From Coriobacteriia bacterium (GTDB lineage: Bacteria; Actinomycetota; Coriobacteriia; Anaerosomatales; PALSA-660): a DNA stretch of 64,000 bases. Each line of letters begins with the position of its first letter. The first letter of the stretch is position 1. Location of the stretch: assembly GCA_025361335.1 (NCBI GenBank), contig JANYAK010000003.1, positions 47,341 through 111,340 on the forward strand. Direction: 5' to 3'. The notes beneath the pieces were generated by a model. The model had not been told where the DNA came from. It worked only from the letters and a program-made list of their open reading frames with translations, and ran no database searches. Positions 44,284 through 54,898 of this stretch are shown in pieces. Made by a program: the position numbers and the translations under genes.

Positions 44284-44730
44284 TCAGCTCTGGTCGACCC
44301 AGGCCGCGAGCAGGAGCTGCTCGCGCGCCTGCATGGCGGCCGCGGCCTCGTCACGGTCGTGCTCGTAGCCGAGAAGGTGCAGGATGCCGTGGACGAGCAG
44401 GAGATTCAGTTCGGATTCGACCGTGGTCCCGAGTTCCGCGGCCTGCTTCTCCGCCACCTCGGGAGCGATGATGACGTCGCCGAGGGTGATGGGCTCGTCG
44501 CTGTCGGCGGCACACGGATCGTCGCACCCGAAGGACAGCACGTCGGTCGGACCCGAGATCCCGCGATACTGCTCGTTGAGGTGAGCCATCTCCTCGGTCC
44601 CGACGACGGCCACCGACAGCTCGGCCGCGTCCGGCACCTCCTCGAGGCGCAAGACGAACTCGCCGAGCCGCTCGAAGGCGTCGAGCGCCAGCGGCTCAGG
44701 ATCGCGATGGCTGGCGACTCGTACCTGCAT
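44284..44730 (-). CDS. ybeY: Endoribonuclease YbeY (16S rRNA maturation)
   Basis: Zinc RNase acting in 16S 3' end processing and ribosome quality control. 148 residues with the zinc motif HGILHLLGYEHDRDE (HGxLHLxGYDH) and EMAHLNEQYRGISGPTDVLSFG. I start at ATG 44730 with GGAGG seven bases upstream; this gives a 35-base overlap with the HD gene. Lies in the usual phoH-(HD)-ybeY-dgk-era order. Confidence 0.94.
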   Translation of the reverse strand: MQVRVASHRDPEPLALDAFERLGEFVLRLEEVPDAAELSVAVVGTEEMAHLNEQYRGISGPTDVLSFGCDDPCAADSDEPITLGDVIIAPEVAEKQAAELGTTVESELNLLLVHGILHLLGYEHDRDEAAAAMQAREQLLLAAWVDQS

Positions 44731-45727
44731 CCCGCGGCCTCCTCGTCTGGACGTCCTCAGGGTACTCCACACGGGCGTGGTACACGCTGGCGAGCATCGT
44801 CGCGTACGCCTCGACCGTGCGGTCGATGTCCGATCCGCTCATCTGCGAGTCACGCAGCTGTCCGTCGGCCACCCTCGCATCAACGACCTTGCGCACCGTC
44901 GAACGCAGACGAAGGTCCGACGGGTCGTGCACCGCTCGCGCCGCGGCCTCGGCCACGTCCGCCAGCATGACCAGCGCAGATTCCCTGCTCGTCGGCAGCT
45001 CACCTTCGTAGCGGAAATCGTCTTCCGACACGTCAGCGCCGTCTCGGCGGGCCTTCGCGTAGAACACCCGCACGAGCGACGTGCCGTGGTGCTGCCGGAT
45101 GATGTCGATGACCGCCTGCGGGAGGTGGTGCTTGCGAGCGATCTCCACGCCCTCCCGGACATGGGCGATGATTATGAAGGCCGACTGCGACGGCGACGCC
45201 TTGTCGTGAGGGTTCCCCGATCCGGCCTGGTTCTCCACGAAGAAGTCGGGACGCACGGACTTGCCGATGTCGTGGTAGTACGCGCCGACCCGCGCCAACA
45301 GGCCGTTCGCCCCGATCTCGCTGGCGGCGCGCTCTGCCAAGCTACCGGTCATGATCGAATGGGAGTACGTGCCGGGGGCCGACGCCATGAGTTCCCGAAG
45401 CAGCGGCGAGCCTGGGTTCGACAGCTCGAGCAGGGCGAAATCGTTCGCCAGCCCGGAGAACCGCCCCACCAGCGGCAGGAGCACGAAGGCGATCGCGAGC
45501 GTGGCCAACGCGCCGAGGATCCCGAACAGGAGCGCGTGGACCGTCGTGGTCCGCAACCCCCCCTCCACGTCCCACACGCCGACGATGACCGCGAACAGCA
45601 CTGCGGCGGCCAGCGCGGAGCCCGCCATGAGCGCACCGATCGCGAGCGCAACGCGCTTGCCTGCCCTCGTCGCGAAGAGGCCGACGTTGGGCATGAAGCG
45701 CGTCAGCCTGTCGGCGGGCCCCTTCAT
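44696..45727 (-). CDS. Short PgpH-type HD-domain membrane protein (predicted cyclic-di-AMP phosphodiesterase)
   Basis: 343 residues: only two membrane helices (~30-95), then the HD domain of the 7TMR-HD family (ELSNPGSPLLRELMASAPGTYSHSIMTGSLAERAASEIGANGLLARVGAYYHDIGKSVRPDFFVENQ; HD pair in YHDIGK; IIRQHHGTSLVRVFYAKA). PgpH proteins normally have ~700 residues with a large outside domain and seven helices, both missing here. Known PgpH proteins hydrolyse c-di-AMP; whether this short form does is inference. ATG 45727 overlaps the phoH stop (ATGA). Confidence 0.85.
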   Translation of the reverse strand: MKGPADRLTRFMPNVGLFATRAGKRVALAIGALMAGSALAAAVLFAVIVGVWDVEGGLRTTTVHALLFGILGALATLAIAFVLLPLVGRFSGLANDFALLELSNPGSPLLRELMASAPGTYSHSIMTGSLAERAASEIGANGLLARVGAYYHDIGKSVRPDFFVENQAGSGNPHDKASPSQSAFIIIAHVREGVEIARKHHLPQAVIDIIRQHHGTSLVRVFYAKARRDGADVSEDDFRYEGELPTSRESALVMLADVAEAAARAVHDPSDLRLRSTVRKVVDARVADGQLRDSQMSGSDIDRTVEAYATMLASVYHARVEYPEDVQTRRPRDAGTSRQPSRS

Positions 45728-46692
45728 TCCGTCGGCCGAGCGGCCCGCGCCTCTTCCCACTCGTGGTAGGCCGTGACGATGTGCTGGACCAGCTTGTGCC
45801 GCACCACGTCGCGGGCACCCAGCTCGACGAAAGCGAGGTCGGCGACCCCGCCAAGGATCTCCCGCACCTGCTTGAGCCCCGAGGCTCCCGGCAGGTCGAC
45901 CTGCGTCACGTCGCCGGTGACGACGACCTTGGAGCCGAAACCCAGCCGCGTGAGGAACATCTTCATCTGCTCGGGGCTCGTGTTCTGGGCCTCATCCAGC
46001 ACGACGAACGAGTCGTTCAACGTCCGGCCGCGCATGAACGCCAACGGCGCCACCTCGATGACACCACGCTCGGTGAGCGACGTGGACTTCTCGATGTCCA
46101 TCATGTCGAACAGTGCGTCGTACAGCGGCCGCAGGTACGGGTCCACCTTGTCGTACAGCGTCCCGGGCAAGTAACCGAGGCGCTCGCCGGCCTCCACGGC
46201 CGGGCGCGTCAAGATGATCCGCCCGACCTCCTTGCGCTTCAGGGCGTCGACGGCCATGGCCATGGCGAGATAGGTCTTGCCGGTGCCTGCCGGACCGATC
46301 CCGAACGTGATGGTGTTGGTGCGGATGGCGTCGACGTAGCGCTTCTGGCCGGCGGTCTTGGGCCGGATGGTCTTGCCGCGATGCGTGATGATGACATCCG
46401 AGAAGACGCTCGCGGGGCTGCCCTCGTCGCGCTTGATCATGTCGATCGCGCGATCGATGGAATCGGGGGTGAGCGTGTCGCCGCGCTCCAGGAGCTGGAG
46501 CATCTCGGCGAACAACGCCGACACGGCCTGAGCTTCGCTGCCGTCACCCGTGATGACGATCTCGTTCCCCCGGACGCAGATGTCGGCCTCGAACTGCTCC
46601 TCGACCAGCTTGAGGAGGTGATCCCCCAGCCCGAGCAGGTCGATCATGTCGCGCTGGGCGGGCACGACGAGGCGGATCTCGGTGGTGGGCAT
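45724..46692 (-). CDS. PhoH family ATPase (PhoL/YbeZ-like)
   Basis: 322 residues. N-terminal KH-like region (~1-85), then the PhoH P-loop ATPase: TFGIGPAGTGKTYLAMAMAV (Walker A), RIILTRPAVEAGERLGYLPG, and SFVVLDEAQNTSPEQMKMFLTRLGFGSKVVVTGD (Walker B and sensor). Works with YbeY in RNA metabolism in other bacteria, matching the neighbourhood. ATG 46692 used instead of the upstream TTG. The start of a phoH-HD-ybeY-dgk-corC-cdd-era-deoC-recO operon. Confidence 0.93.
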   Translation of the reverse strand: MPTTEIRLVVPAQRDMIDLLGLGDHLLKLVEEQFEADICVRGNEIVITGDGSEAQAVSALFAEMLQLLERGDTLTPDSIDRAIDMIKRDEGSPASVFSDVIITHRGKTIRPKTAGQKRYVDAIRTNTITFGIGPAGTGKTYLAMAMAVDALKRKEVGRIILTRPAVEAGERLGYLPGTLYDKVDPYLRPLYDALFDMMDIEKSTSLTERGVIEVAPLAFMRGRTLNDSFVVLDEAQNTSPEQMKMFLTRLGFGSKVVVTGDVTQVDLPGASGLKQVREILGGVADLAFVELGARDVVRHKLVQHIVTAYHEWEEARAARPTE

Positions 46693-46728
46693 GTTCGTGC
46701 GTTCCTCCAAGTGGCCGGTACGGGTTCG

Positions 46729-46737
46729 ATTCTAGCA
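46729..46737 (-). promoter_or_regulatory. Extended -10 promoter candidate for phoH
   Basis: TGCTAGAAT on the minus strand, a TGn extended -10 box about 37 bases before the phoH ATG; no good -35. Sits in the 121-base gap after mtaB. Confidence 0.45.
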
Positions 46738-46813
46738 CCGGGGTACGACGTGGACGGGAGGACGACGACGGATCGCCCAACCCCCGAGCTCGCACCGAGA
46801 GTCGCAGCAGCCG

Positions 46814-48175
46814 TCAGACGAGCCCGAGCAGCCATCCTCGTTCCTCGGAGACGAGGCTGACCGTCACTACGTCGCCTCGCCGCACGCGATCGTTGCCGAC
46901 GCCGGTCGCTCGCACGCGGATGTAATCCTCGGACAGGCCCTCGACGCAGCCGTCCCCACAACGCTCCACCAGCACGCGAGCCGTGCCCCCGATGCGCCCG
47001 CGCGCCCGCGCGGTTGCAAGACGCTCGCCCAGGCCACGCATCTCGAGGGCCCGAGACGCGGTCTCTTCGGGATCGACCGTCCCGGGCATCGAAGCAGCCG
47101 GGGTCCCAACGCGCGGTGAATAGCGGAACACGTGCAACCGCGAGAACCCGCAGGCCTCCACGAACGCGAGGCTCTCCTGGAAGTCGTCCGGGGTCTCCCC
47201 CGGGAACCCGACGATCACGTCGGTCGTCACCGACAGTCCAGGCAAAGCCTCCCTCGCGCGCTCGATCGCGCCCGCGAACGCCTCCGTCCCGTAGCCGCGC
47301 CGCATCGCGAGCAGGGTCCTATCGCACCCCGCCTGCAGGGGAACGTGCAGATGCGGCAACACGGCCGGGTGCGAGCCGAGCCGAGACAACAGCCGATCCG
47401 TCAGATCGAGCGGCTCTATGCTGCTGACCCGGATGCGCTCAATCCCGGTGTCGGCGACCATACCGACCAGCGCAGCGAGGTCGGGAGCGGCTGGGCCATC
47501 CGTGTATCGCCCGATGTTGACGCCCGTAAGCACGACCTCGGCCGTTCCCCCCGCCACCAGCGCGGCGACATGGGCGACGACGTCATGGGCGGAAACGCTG
47601 CGAGAGCTACCGCGAGCATCCGGCACGATGCAGTAGGAACAGCGGTGGTCGCACCCGTCCTGGACCTTGACCGCGACGCGTGTGCGGAGAGTCGGGGCTC
47701 CGTAGGGGGCATCGGGGTGGGGGGTCCTGAGCGAGTCCTGCAGGCTGGGATGGCCGCGCAGCGGCCGGGTCTCCCCGGCCGAAGCCTGTCTGAGCGCAGG
47801 GCCCCCCGCCCCGATGCCGCACGCAAACGCTCGCACGCGGCCAGCTACGAGAGCTTTTTCCGGCTCAACGATGACGCGACTGTCGATGGCCGCGAGACCG
47901 GCGGCGTCGATGGCGGCCAGGCACCCCGTGACGACCACGGGGCCGCCGCATGCCTTGAGAGCCTGACGGACCGCCTTGCGCGCCTTGGCGTCGGCTTCGG
48001 CGGTCACGGTGCAGGTGTTCACGATGACGACATCGGCCGCCGTGCCGTCGCACAGGACGGCGCCCTCATTCACCAGCTCCTCGACGAGCGACTCACTCTC
48101 CGCGCGGTTGACCTTGCAGCCGAGGGTCCGGACCGACACGCGCGCCGGGGCGGACACGTCCAGAGCCTCACCCAC
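46814..48175 (-). CDS. mtaB: tRNA t6A37 methylthiotransferase MtaB
   Basis: Radical-SAM enzyme that adds a methylthio group to t6A37 of ANN-decoding tRNAs. 453 residues: N-terminal MTTase domain (VRTLGCKVNRAESESLVEEL; VVIVNTCTVTAEAD; VVTGCLAA), radical SAM CDHRCSYCIVPDARG (CxxxCxxC), and a C-terminal TRAM-like domain. There is an unusual ~35-residue low-complexity insertion (LRQASAGETRPLRGHPSLQDSLRTPHPDAPYG) between the first two domains. Start GTG 48175, overlapping rsmE by eight bases. Confidence 0.93.
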   Translation of the reverse strand: MGEALDVSAPARVSVRTLGCKVNRAESESLVEELVNEGAVLCDGTAADVVIVNTCTVTAEADAKARKAVRQALKACGGPVVVTGCLAAIDAAGLAAIDSRVIVEPEKALVAGRVRAFACGIGAGGPALRQASAGETRPLRGHPSLQDSLRTPHPDAPYGAPTLRTRVAVKVQDGCDHRCSYCIVPDARGSSRSVSAHDVVAHVAALVAGGTAEVVLTGVNIGRYTDGPAAPDLAALVGMVADTGIERIRVSSIEPLDLTDRLLSRLGSHPAVLPHLHVPLQAGCDRTLLAMRRGYGTEAFAGAIERAREALPGLSVTTDVIVGFPGETPDDFQESLAFVEACGFSRLHVFRYSPRVGTPAASMPGTVDPEETASRALEMRGLGERLATARARGRIGGTARVLVERCGDGCVEGLSEDYIRVRATGVGNDRVRRGDVVTVSLVSEERGWLLGLV

Positions 48176-48968
48176 GCGGCCGGCCCCCCAGACCGCCCAG
48201 CTCGTACACCGCGAGACTCAGCGCCACGACCGCCGCCGTCTCCGTCCGCAGGATGGTGTCGCCGAGGCTCACAGGGATCGCACCCACCGCCTGGCGCAGC
48301 GCGGACACCTCGCCGGGCTCCAGCCCGCCTTCCGGCCCGACGACGACGAGCACGGTGGTGAGTGCCCCCGCACGGGCCGTCTCCAGCGCCTCACCGATCC
48401 CCGGAAGCTTCTCCGCGGCGCCCACCGCCTGCTCCCACGGCACGAGAACGACGTCGAAACCCGCCGCGAACTCGACGAGCCCGCCGATATCGGCCGTCTC
48501 GTGAACCGCTGGCACGTCGCAGCGCTGGGCCTGCTTGGCGGCTTCCTCGGCGATCCGACGCCAGCGGTCCGTGCGCTTCTCGCTGCGCTCCTGGGCAAGC
48601 CTGACGATGGATCGCGCGAACGCGACCGGCATGATCTCGGAGGCGCCCAACTCCGTCGCCTTCTGGATGACCAGCTCCATGCGCTCGCGGCGCGCCAGAC
48701 CCTGCGCGAGGGCCACGCGAGGCATCGGCGCCCTCGTCGCGACCGTCCCTATGTCGGCCGTTATCTCCTCCCGCGAGACGGTGCGCAGGAGGGCCTCCGC
48801 CTCTCGGCCGGTGGGATCCGACACCATGACCCGGTCGCCCGGCGACATCCGCAAGACGGTCGTGAGGTGGTGCGGTCCGCCTTCGGGCAACGGCAGCGGC
48901 CAAGAGGGCGTCCCGCTGCCGGGCAGAGATGTCGTCACGAAGAAGCGGTGGAGGGTCAATTCACACAC
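48168..48968 (-). CDS. rsmE: 16S rRNA (uracil1498-N3)-methyltransferase RsmE
   Basis: SPOUT-class methyltransferase. About 266 residues: PUA-like N-terminus (HHLTTVLRMSPGDRVMVSDPTGREAEA) and the knotted domain (LAQGLARRERMELVIQKATELGASEIMPVAFARS; VVVGPEGGLEPGEVSALRQAVGAIPVSLGDTILRTETAAVVALSL). Start taken as GTG 48968, overlapping the dnaJ stop; TTG 48959 is equally possible. The dnaJ-rsmE-mtaB order is common in Gram-positive bacteria. Confidence 0.93.
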   Translation of the reverse strand: MCELTLHRFFVTTSLPGSGTPSWPLPLPEGGPHHLTTVLRMSPGDRVMVSDPTGREAEALLRTVSREEITADIGTVATRAPMPRVALAQGLARRERMELVIQKATELGASEIMPVAFARSIVRLAQERSEKRTDRWRRIAEEAAKQAQRCDVPAVHETADIGGLVEFAAGFDVVLVPWEQAVGAAEKLPGIGEALETARAGALTTVLVVVGPEGGLEPGEVSALRQAVGAIPVSLGDTILRTETAAVVALSLAVYELGGLGGRPRG

Positions 48969-50076
48969 CCAGCCAATCCCGCAGTCGGTGAAGCGTCGAG
49001 CGCTCGCGACGGTCCCCGAGCGACTCCGCCAGCTCGTCGAGCAGGCGCTTCTGCTCCTTGTTGAGCCGCCTCGGGACCACGATGTTGGCGTGCACGACCA
49101 GGTCGCCGACGCCCGAGCCGCGGCGCGGCATGCCCTCGCCCTTCGCAACGATCGTGGCTCCGTTCTGCGTACCGGCATGCACCCTCACGGCCACGTCTCC
49201 GCGCAACCCGGGCACGGTCATGTCGCCTCCCAGCGCGGCGACGGTCATGGGGATGTCGGCGCGCGCGTGCAGGTCGTCACCTTCCCTGTGGAGGTACTCG
49301 TGAGGCAGGACCCGTACGCCGACGATCAGATCCCCGGAGGTCGCGCCTCGAAGGCCGGCCTCTCCCACTCCGGGGACCCGCATTCCAGTCCCGTCGGCGA
49401 CCCCGGCCGGGACCGTGACGTCGACCGTCTCGGTACGGTCGGTCCGGCCCTGGCCCGCGCACGCGGGGCACGGAGGATCGACGATCGAGCCGGTGGCGCC
49501 GCAGCGGTCGCATGGATGGAGCGACTGGAACGAGCCGAGCAGCGTGCGTCTCACGGTCGCGACCTGACCCGAGCCACCGCATTGGGGGCACGTCTTGAGC
49601 TCGCCGCCGGGAGCCGCACCGGACCCCGAGCACGTCTGGCACGGAGCTGTGCGCGTGTAGCGCACCTGCTTCACGACCCCGTCCGCCGCTTCAAGCAGAC
49701 TCACTGCCACCTGCGCGGACATGTCGCGCCCCTCGCGCCGGACGGCGCGGGCGTTGCCCCCCATCATCCCGTCGAAGAACACGGAGAAGACGTCGCCCAT
49801 GCCTCCGGTGAACAGGTCCTCGAAGCCGCCGGCCCCACCGTAGCCGACTTGACGCGGGTCGGCGGTGCCGAAACGGTCGTACGACGAGCGCTTCTCCGGG
49901 TCGGACAGGACCTCGTAGGCCTCGTTCAGCGTCTTGAAGCGCTCCTCGGCGTCGTCGTGGTCGCTGGTGTCCGGATGAACGTCGCGCGCACGGGACCGGA
50001 ACGCCTTCTTGATCTCGTCGGGGCTGGCGTCGCGAGCGACGCCCAGCACGTCGTAGTAGTCGGTTGCACTCGCCAA
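48961..50076 (-). CDS. dnaJ: Chaperone protein DnaJ
   Basis: Hsp40 co-chaperone of DnaK. 371 residues: J domain with YYDVLGVARDASPDEIKKAFRSRARDVHPD (HPD), a Gly/Phe region (GGAGGFEDLFTGGMGDVFSVFFDG), four zinc repeats (CQTCSGSG, CPQCGGSG, CDRCGATG, CPACAGQG) and the substrate-binding C-terminal domains. Start TTG 50076, preceded by AAGGA ten bases away; the ORF track extends too far. 32 bases after hrcA, so under HrcA control. A DnaK gene is not in the window. Confidence 0.94.
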   Translation of the reverse strand: MASATDYYDVLGVARDASPDEIKKAFRSRARDVHPDTSDHDDAEERFKTLNEAYEVLSDPEKRSSYDRFGTADPRQVGYGGAGGFEDLFTGGMGDVFSVFFDGMMGGNARAVRREGRDMSAQVAVSLLEAADGVVKQVRYTRTAPCQTCSGSGAAPGGELKTCPQCGGSGQVATVRRTLLGSFQSLHPCDRCGATGSIVDPPCPACAGQGRTDRTETVDVTVPAGVADGTGMRVPGVGEAGLRGATSGDLIVGVRVLPHEYLHREGDDLHARADIPMTVAALGGDMTVPGLRGDVAVRVHAGTQNGATIVAKGEGMPRRGSGVGDLVVHANIVVPRRLNKEQKRLLDELAESLGDRRERSTLHRLRDWLGV

Positions 50077-50108
50077 GGTGATATCAGGTCCTTCCGGTGA
50101 GACGGATC

Positions 50109-51128
50109 CTACAGCGATTCGGACAGGGCATCGGCAACACACCGCGTGACGCCGATAGTGCGCCCGTAGTCCATCCGGGTCGGGCCGATCACGCAGACGA
50201 CCCCGGGTGCGTCCGACGGGCCGAAGCTGGTCGCGATGACGCTCGCGTTCGATAGTCCGCTCAGCGTGTTCTCACGGCCGATCCGAACGACGGTCTCCCC
50301 CGAACCGGTCATGTCGGCGAGCGCGTGCACGAGCACGAGGCCCTCCTCGACCAGCTCGAGCAGGGGACGAGCCGATCGGGGATCGGCGAACTCGGGCTGG
50401 CCGAGCAAGCCCGCCGCCCCGCCATGCGTGTGCCGATCGTCCTCGGCCTCGATCATGCAGGCGACGACCTCCTCGATGAGGACCGCCGCTATCTCGCGGA
50501 ACGCCGTGGGGGCCGCGAGCAACTCCCGGTGGACCGCCTCGGCTTCCTCGGCGACGACCGCGTCGAGCGCGCCGGCCAGGAATCGCTCGATGTCTGCGAG
50601 CTCGGGCTCGGTCACGGCGGAGCTGAGCTCGACCGAGCGCTTCGCCACCTGGCCGCGGTCGGTGATGACCACGAGGAGCACTATGCGCGCACCCAGAGAG
50701 ATGAGACTGACCCGCTTGATGCGCGCACGGCGCACGGTCGGCGCGACGATGACCGACATGTAGGCGGTCATCCGCGCGAGTAAGGCCGCCGTCTCGCTCA
50801 GCAGGTCTGGCAGAGCGACCTCGCGCCGACCGTAGAAGCGACGGATCGTCTCGGCTTCTGGCCTGAGTGTCGCCGCGCCAGCCGACGGCGCCGCCAGCCC
50901 GTCCACGTAGGCTCGATAGCCGTCGTCGGTCGGTACGCGGCCCGAGGACACGTGCGGCTGATACACGTAGCCCGTGTCCTCGAGCGCCGCCAGGTCGCTG
51001 CGCACGGTGGCCGTGCTCACGGTCAGGCCGTGGCGCTCGACGAGCGCCCGGCTCGCGACCGGGTGCGCGCTCGCAACGTACTCCGACACGAGCGCGGAAA
51101 GGACCGCTCGACGCCTCTGGTTCAGCAT
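50109..51128 (-). CDS. hrcA: Heat-inducible transcription repressor HrcA
   Basis: Represses heat-shock genes by binding CIRCE. 339 residues: N-terminal winged helix (RRRAVLSALVSEYVASAHPVASRALVERHGLTVSTATVRSDLAALEDTGYVYQPHVSSGRVPTDDGYRAYVD) and the GAF-like dimer/effector domain (SGETVVRIGRENTLSGLSNASVIATSF; GPTRMDYGRTIGVTRCVADAL). Start ATG 51128 (MLNQRRR), with GAGGAG about 12 bases upstream, rather long spacing. A CIRCE-like operator lies 73 bases upstream, so it autoregulates. Confidence 0.95.
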   Translation of the reverse strand: MLNQRRRAVLSALVSEYVASAHPVASRALVERHGLTVSTATVRSDLAALEDTGYVYQPHVSSGRVPTDDGYRAYVDGLAAPSAGAATLRPEAETIRRFYGRREVALPDLLSETAALLARMTAYMSVIVAPTVRRARIKRVSLISLGARIVLLVVITDRGQVAKRSVELSSAVTEPELADIERFLAGALDAVVAEEAEAVHRELLAAPTAFREIAAVLIEEVVACMIEAEDDRHTHGGAAGLLGQPEFADPRSARPLLELVEEGLVLVHALADMTGSGETVVRIGRENTLSGLSNASVIATSFGPSDAPGVVCVIGPTRMDYGRTIGVTRCVADALSESL

Positions 51129-51200
51129 GATGGCGAAAGACTCCTCGAGCGCATGCCCCACAAGGTGCCCGGGACGGGCGTGGGGACAGGGACGTCGTCC

Positions 51201-51227
51201 TTGGCAGTCGATTATAGGGACTGCCAA
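51201..51227. promoter_or_regulatory. CIRCE-like HrcA operator with the -10 box in its spacer
   Basis: TTGGCAGTC-GATTATAGG-GACTGCCAA: nine-base perfect arms and nine-base spacer, the exact architecture of CIRCE (consensus TTAGCACTC-N9-GAGTGCTAA), with two changes per arm. The spacer holds TATAAT on the minus strand (51212-51217), so bound HrcA would cover the promoter of hrcA-dnaJ. Confidence 0.85.
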
Positions 51228-51307
51228 CCGGGCGCGCGAGGCACTTTGCCGCGCGGCCGAAAGCATGCGGCTGCGGTTCCCCCCAGTAAACGCGGCACGA
51301 GCGGAAG

Positions 51308-52579
51308 CTACTCCCCGGCCCAGACCGAACCAAAGACCTCGTTTCCGAGAAGCCAGCCCTGCTCCGTGGTTCGCCACCGGGCGTCCCCGTCCCGCTCCGA
51401 CAGGCTCACGAGGCCCTTGTCCGCGAGCCCGCCGAGCACGGCCGTCAGCCCGGCGGCTTCGACGCTGGCGGCGAGGACCCCACGCCTCAACCTCAGCCCG
51501 AGCATCACATCCTCCCGCTTCACTTCGGCCTCGCTCAGGTGCTCGAGTTCAGTCGGAGCGGTGAGCGGGCGGCGCAAGTACGCCGGTAGATCGGACGAGT
51601 GCGAGAACCGGGTGCGTGCGAGGGGCGGCTGCCCACCATCTTGCTCGGGAAGAGGCCATCCCTCGCCGTCGGCGAGACGAACGTACGTGTCGTGGGGCAG
51701 CATCGAGGCGGCGGAGGGACCGATGCCGAGGTAGGCGCCTCCGCTCCAGTACACCTGGTTGTGGCGCGCTTCGTGTCCGGGCTGGGCGTAGCTCGCCACC
51801 TCATAGCGCGGCATGCCGGCGGCGGCGAGCGCCACATCCGCGGCGAGCATCATGTCCGCCGCGACATCCGGGTCCAGAGCGGGCATCGAGCCGGACTCGA
51901 CGGCGACCGCCAGAGGGGTGCCGTCCTCCACGGTCAGCGGGTACACCGAGACATGCCGGGCGCCGGAGGCGACCGCCTTCTCCAGCGTGTCGTCCCATGA
52001 CTCGAAGCTCTGACCGGGCACGCCGCAGATCAGATCGATCGAGAATGCGGCGCCCGCGTCGCGGAGCGTTCGCGCGGCGCCCGAAGCCGCTTCCGCGTCA
52101 TGGCACCGACCAAGGATCCGCAGGATTTCGTCGTCGAAGCTCTGGACACCCAGCGAGAACCGGTTCACTCCCCCGTCGATCAGGGCCGCTACGAGAATGG
52201 CGTCCGTCGTCTCGGGGTTCGTCTCGACCGTGAACTCCGCCTGCGGACGGATGCGCGCCGTCTCGCGCAGTCCGCGCACGAGACGCACCAGGCCGTCGCC
52301 GAGAAGTGTGGGAGTGCCGCCGCCCACGTACACGGTCGGCACGTCGTCGAGAAGGTCGTGGTGCGACCAGTGACCCACCTCGAACAGGGCCGCGTCGACG
52401 AAGGGTTGCCTCCACGACTCGTGGCCCGGCACCGAGTGGAAGTCGCAGTAGGCGCACTTCGAGACGCAGAAGGGCACGTGCACGTACAGGGAGACGGGCA
52501 GCGCCGCGGCGGCGGTATCAGCGGCAAGCGTAGCGAGTCCGCTGGATACCGCCGGTCTCATGGCGGCTTCGCTCGCCAT
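51308..52579 (-). CDS. hemW: Radical SAM heme chaperone HemW-like protein
   Basis: 423 residues: radical SAM motif SLYVHVPFCVSKCAYCDFHSVPG (CxxxCxxC followed by the HemW-type CDF), VYVGGGTPTLLGDG, ETNPETTDAILVAALIDGGVNRFSLGVQSFDDEILRILGR, and the HemN C-terminal helical domain (KREDVMLGLRLRRGVL). Family members bind or transfer heme and were often mis-annotated as coproporphyrinogen III oxidases. ATG 52579 follows the lepA stop by five bases. Co-location with lepA and hrcA is typical. Confidence 0.9.
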   Translation of the reverse strand: MASEAAMRPAVSSGLATLAADTAAAALPVSLYVHVPFCVSKCAYCDFHSVPGHESWRQPFVDAALFEVGHWSHHDLLDDVPTVYVGGGTPTLLGDGLVRLVRGLRETARIRPQAEFTVETNPETTDAILVAALIDGGVNRFSLGVQSFDDEILRILGRCHDAEAASGAARTLRDAGAAFSIDLICGVPGQSFESWDDTLEKAVASGARHVSVYPLTVEDGTPLAVAVESGSMPALDPDVAADMMLAADVALAAAGMPRYEVASYAQPGHEARHNQVYWSGGAYLGIGPSAASMLPHDTYVRLADGEGWPLPEQDGGQPPLARTRFSHSSDLPAYLRRPLTAPTELEHLSEAEVKREDVMLGLRLRRGVLAASVEAAGLTAVLGGLADKGLVSLSERDGDARWRTTEQGWLLGNEVFGSVWAGE

Positions 52580-52584
52580 GAGAC

Positions 52585-54405
<1,821 letters not shown>

Positions 54406-54464
54406 CCGTGGCACCCCTCCGCGCACAGCCGCTTCCGGACGTGTGGCGGCGAACATGAGGGCTG

Positions 54465-54473
54465 TGCTACTAT
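54465..54473 (+). promoter_or_regulatory. Extended -10 promoter of rpsT
   Basis: TGCTACTAT, a TGn-TANNNT extended -10, about 63 bases before the rpsT start in the lepA-rpsT divergent gap. No clear -35. Confidence 0.5.
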
Positions 54474-54535
54474 CGGCGGGTTCGTCGGCACCCCGCTGCG
54501 ACGGGCACCACCCACTGTTTGGAAGGACCGGTACG

Positions 54536-54802
54536 TTGGCCAACATCAAGAGCCAGAAGAAGCGCATCCTCACGAACCTGAAGGCGCAGGAGCGCAACCG
54601 AGCGGTGCGTTCCGCCCTCAAGACGGTCATCAAGCACGTTCACGAAGCTGTCGCCGCCGGCGACAAGGTCGCCGCCCAGGAGAAGCTCACGATCGCAAGC
54701 CGCGCGCTGGACAAGGCCGCGAGCAAGGGCATCGTGCATGCGAACCAGGCAGCGAACCGCAAGGCCGGCATCGCCAACGCCGTCGCCAAGATGGAAGGCT
54801 AG
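54536..54802 (+). CDS. rpsT: 30S ribosomal protein S20
   Basis: Small basic ribosomal protein that binds 16S rRNA; 88 residues. Signature [34 protein letters not shown] and [30 protein letters not shown]. The start is TTG at 54536 with GGAAGGA eight bases upstream; TTG or other weak starts are known for rpsT in several bacteria and may keep its level low. One of few plus-strand genes here. Confidence 0.95.
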   Translation: MANIKSQKKRILTNLKAQERNRAVRSALKTVIKHVHEAVAAGDKVAAQEKLTIASRALDKAASKGIVHANQAANRKAGIANAVAKMEG

Positions 54803-54840
54803 GAAGCCTCCACTCACGGCGTCGGCACGCGTTCGACTCG

Positions 54841-54867
54841 AAAGGCCCGGCACGCAGCCGGGCCTTT
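54841..54867. terminator. Bidirectional terminator between rpsT and holA
   Basis: AAAGGCCCGG-CACGCAG-CCGGGCCTTT, a perfect ten-base stem with A and T tracts at both ends, between convergent genes. Confidence 0.85.
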
Positions 54868-54898
54868 CGTTCGTTGCAGGCGACTGCGCCGCGGCCGG

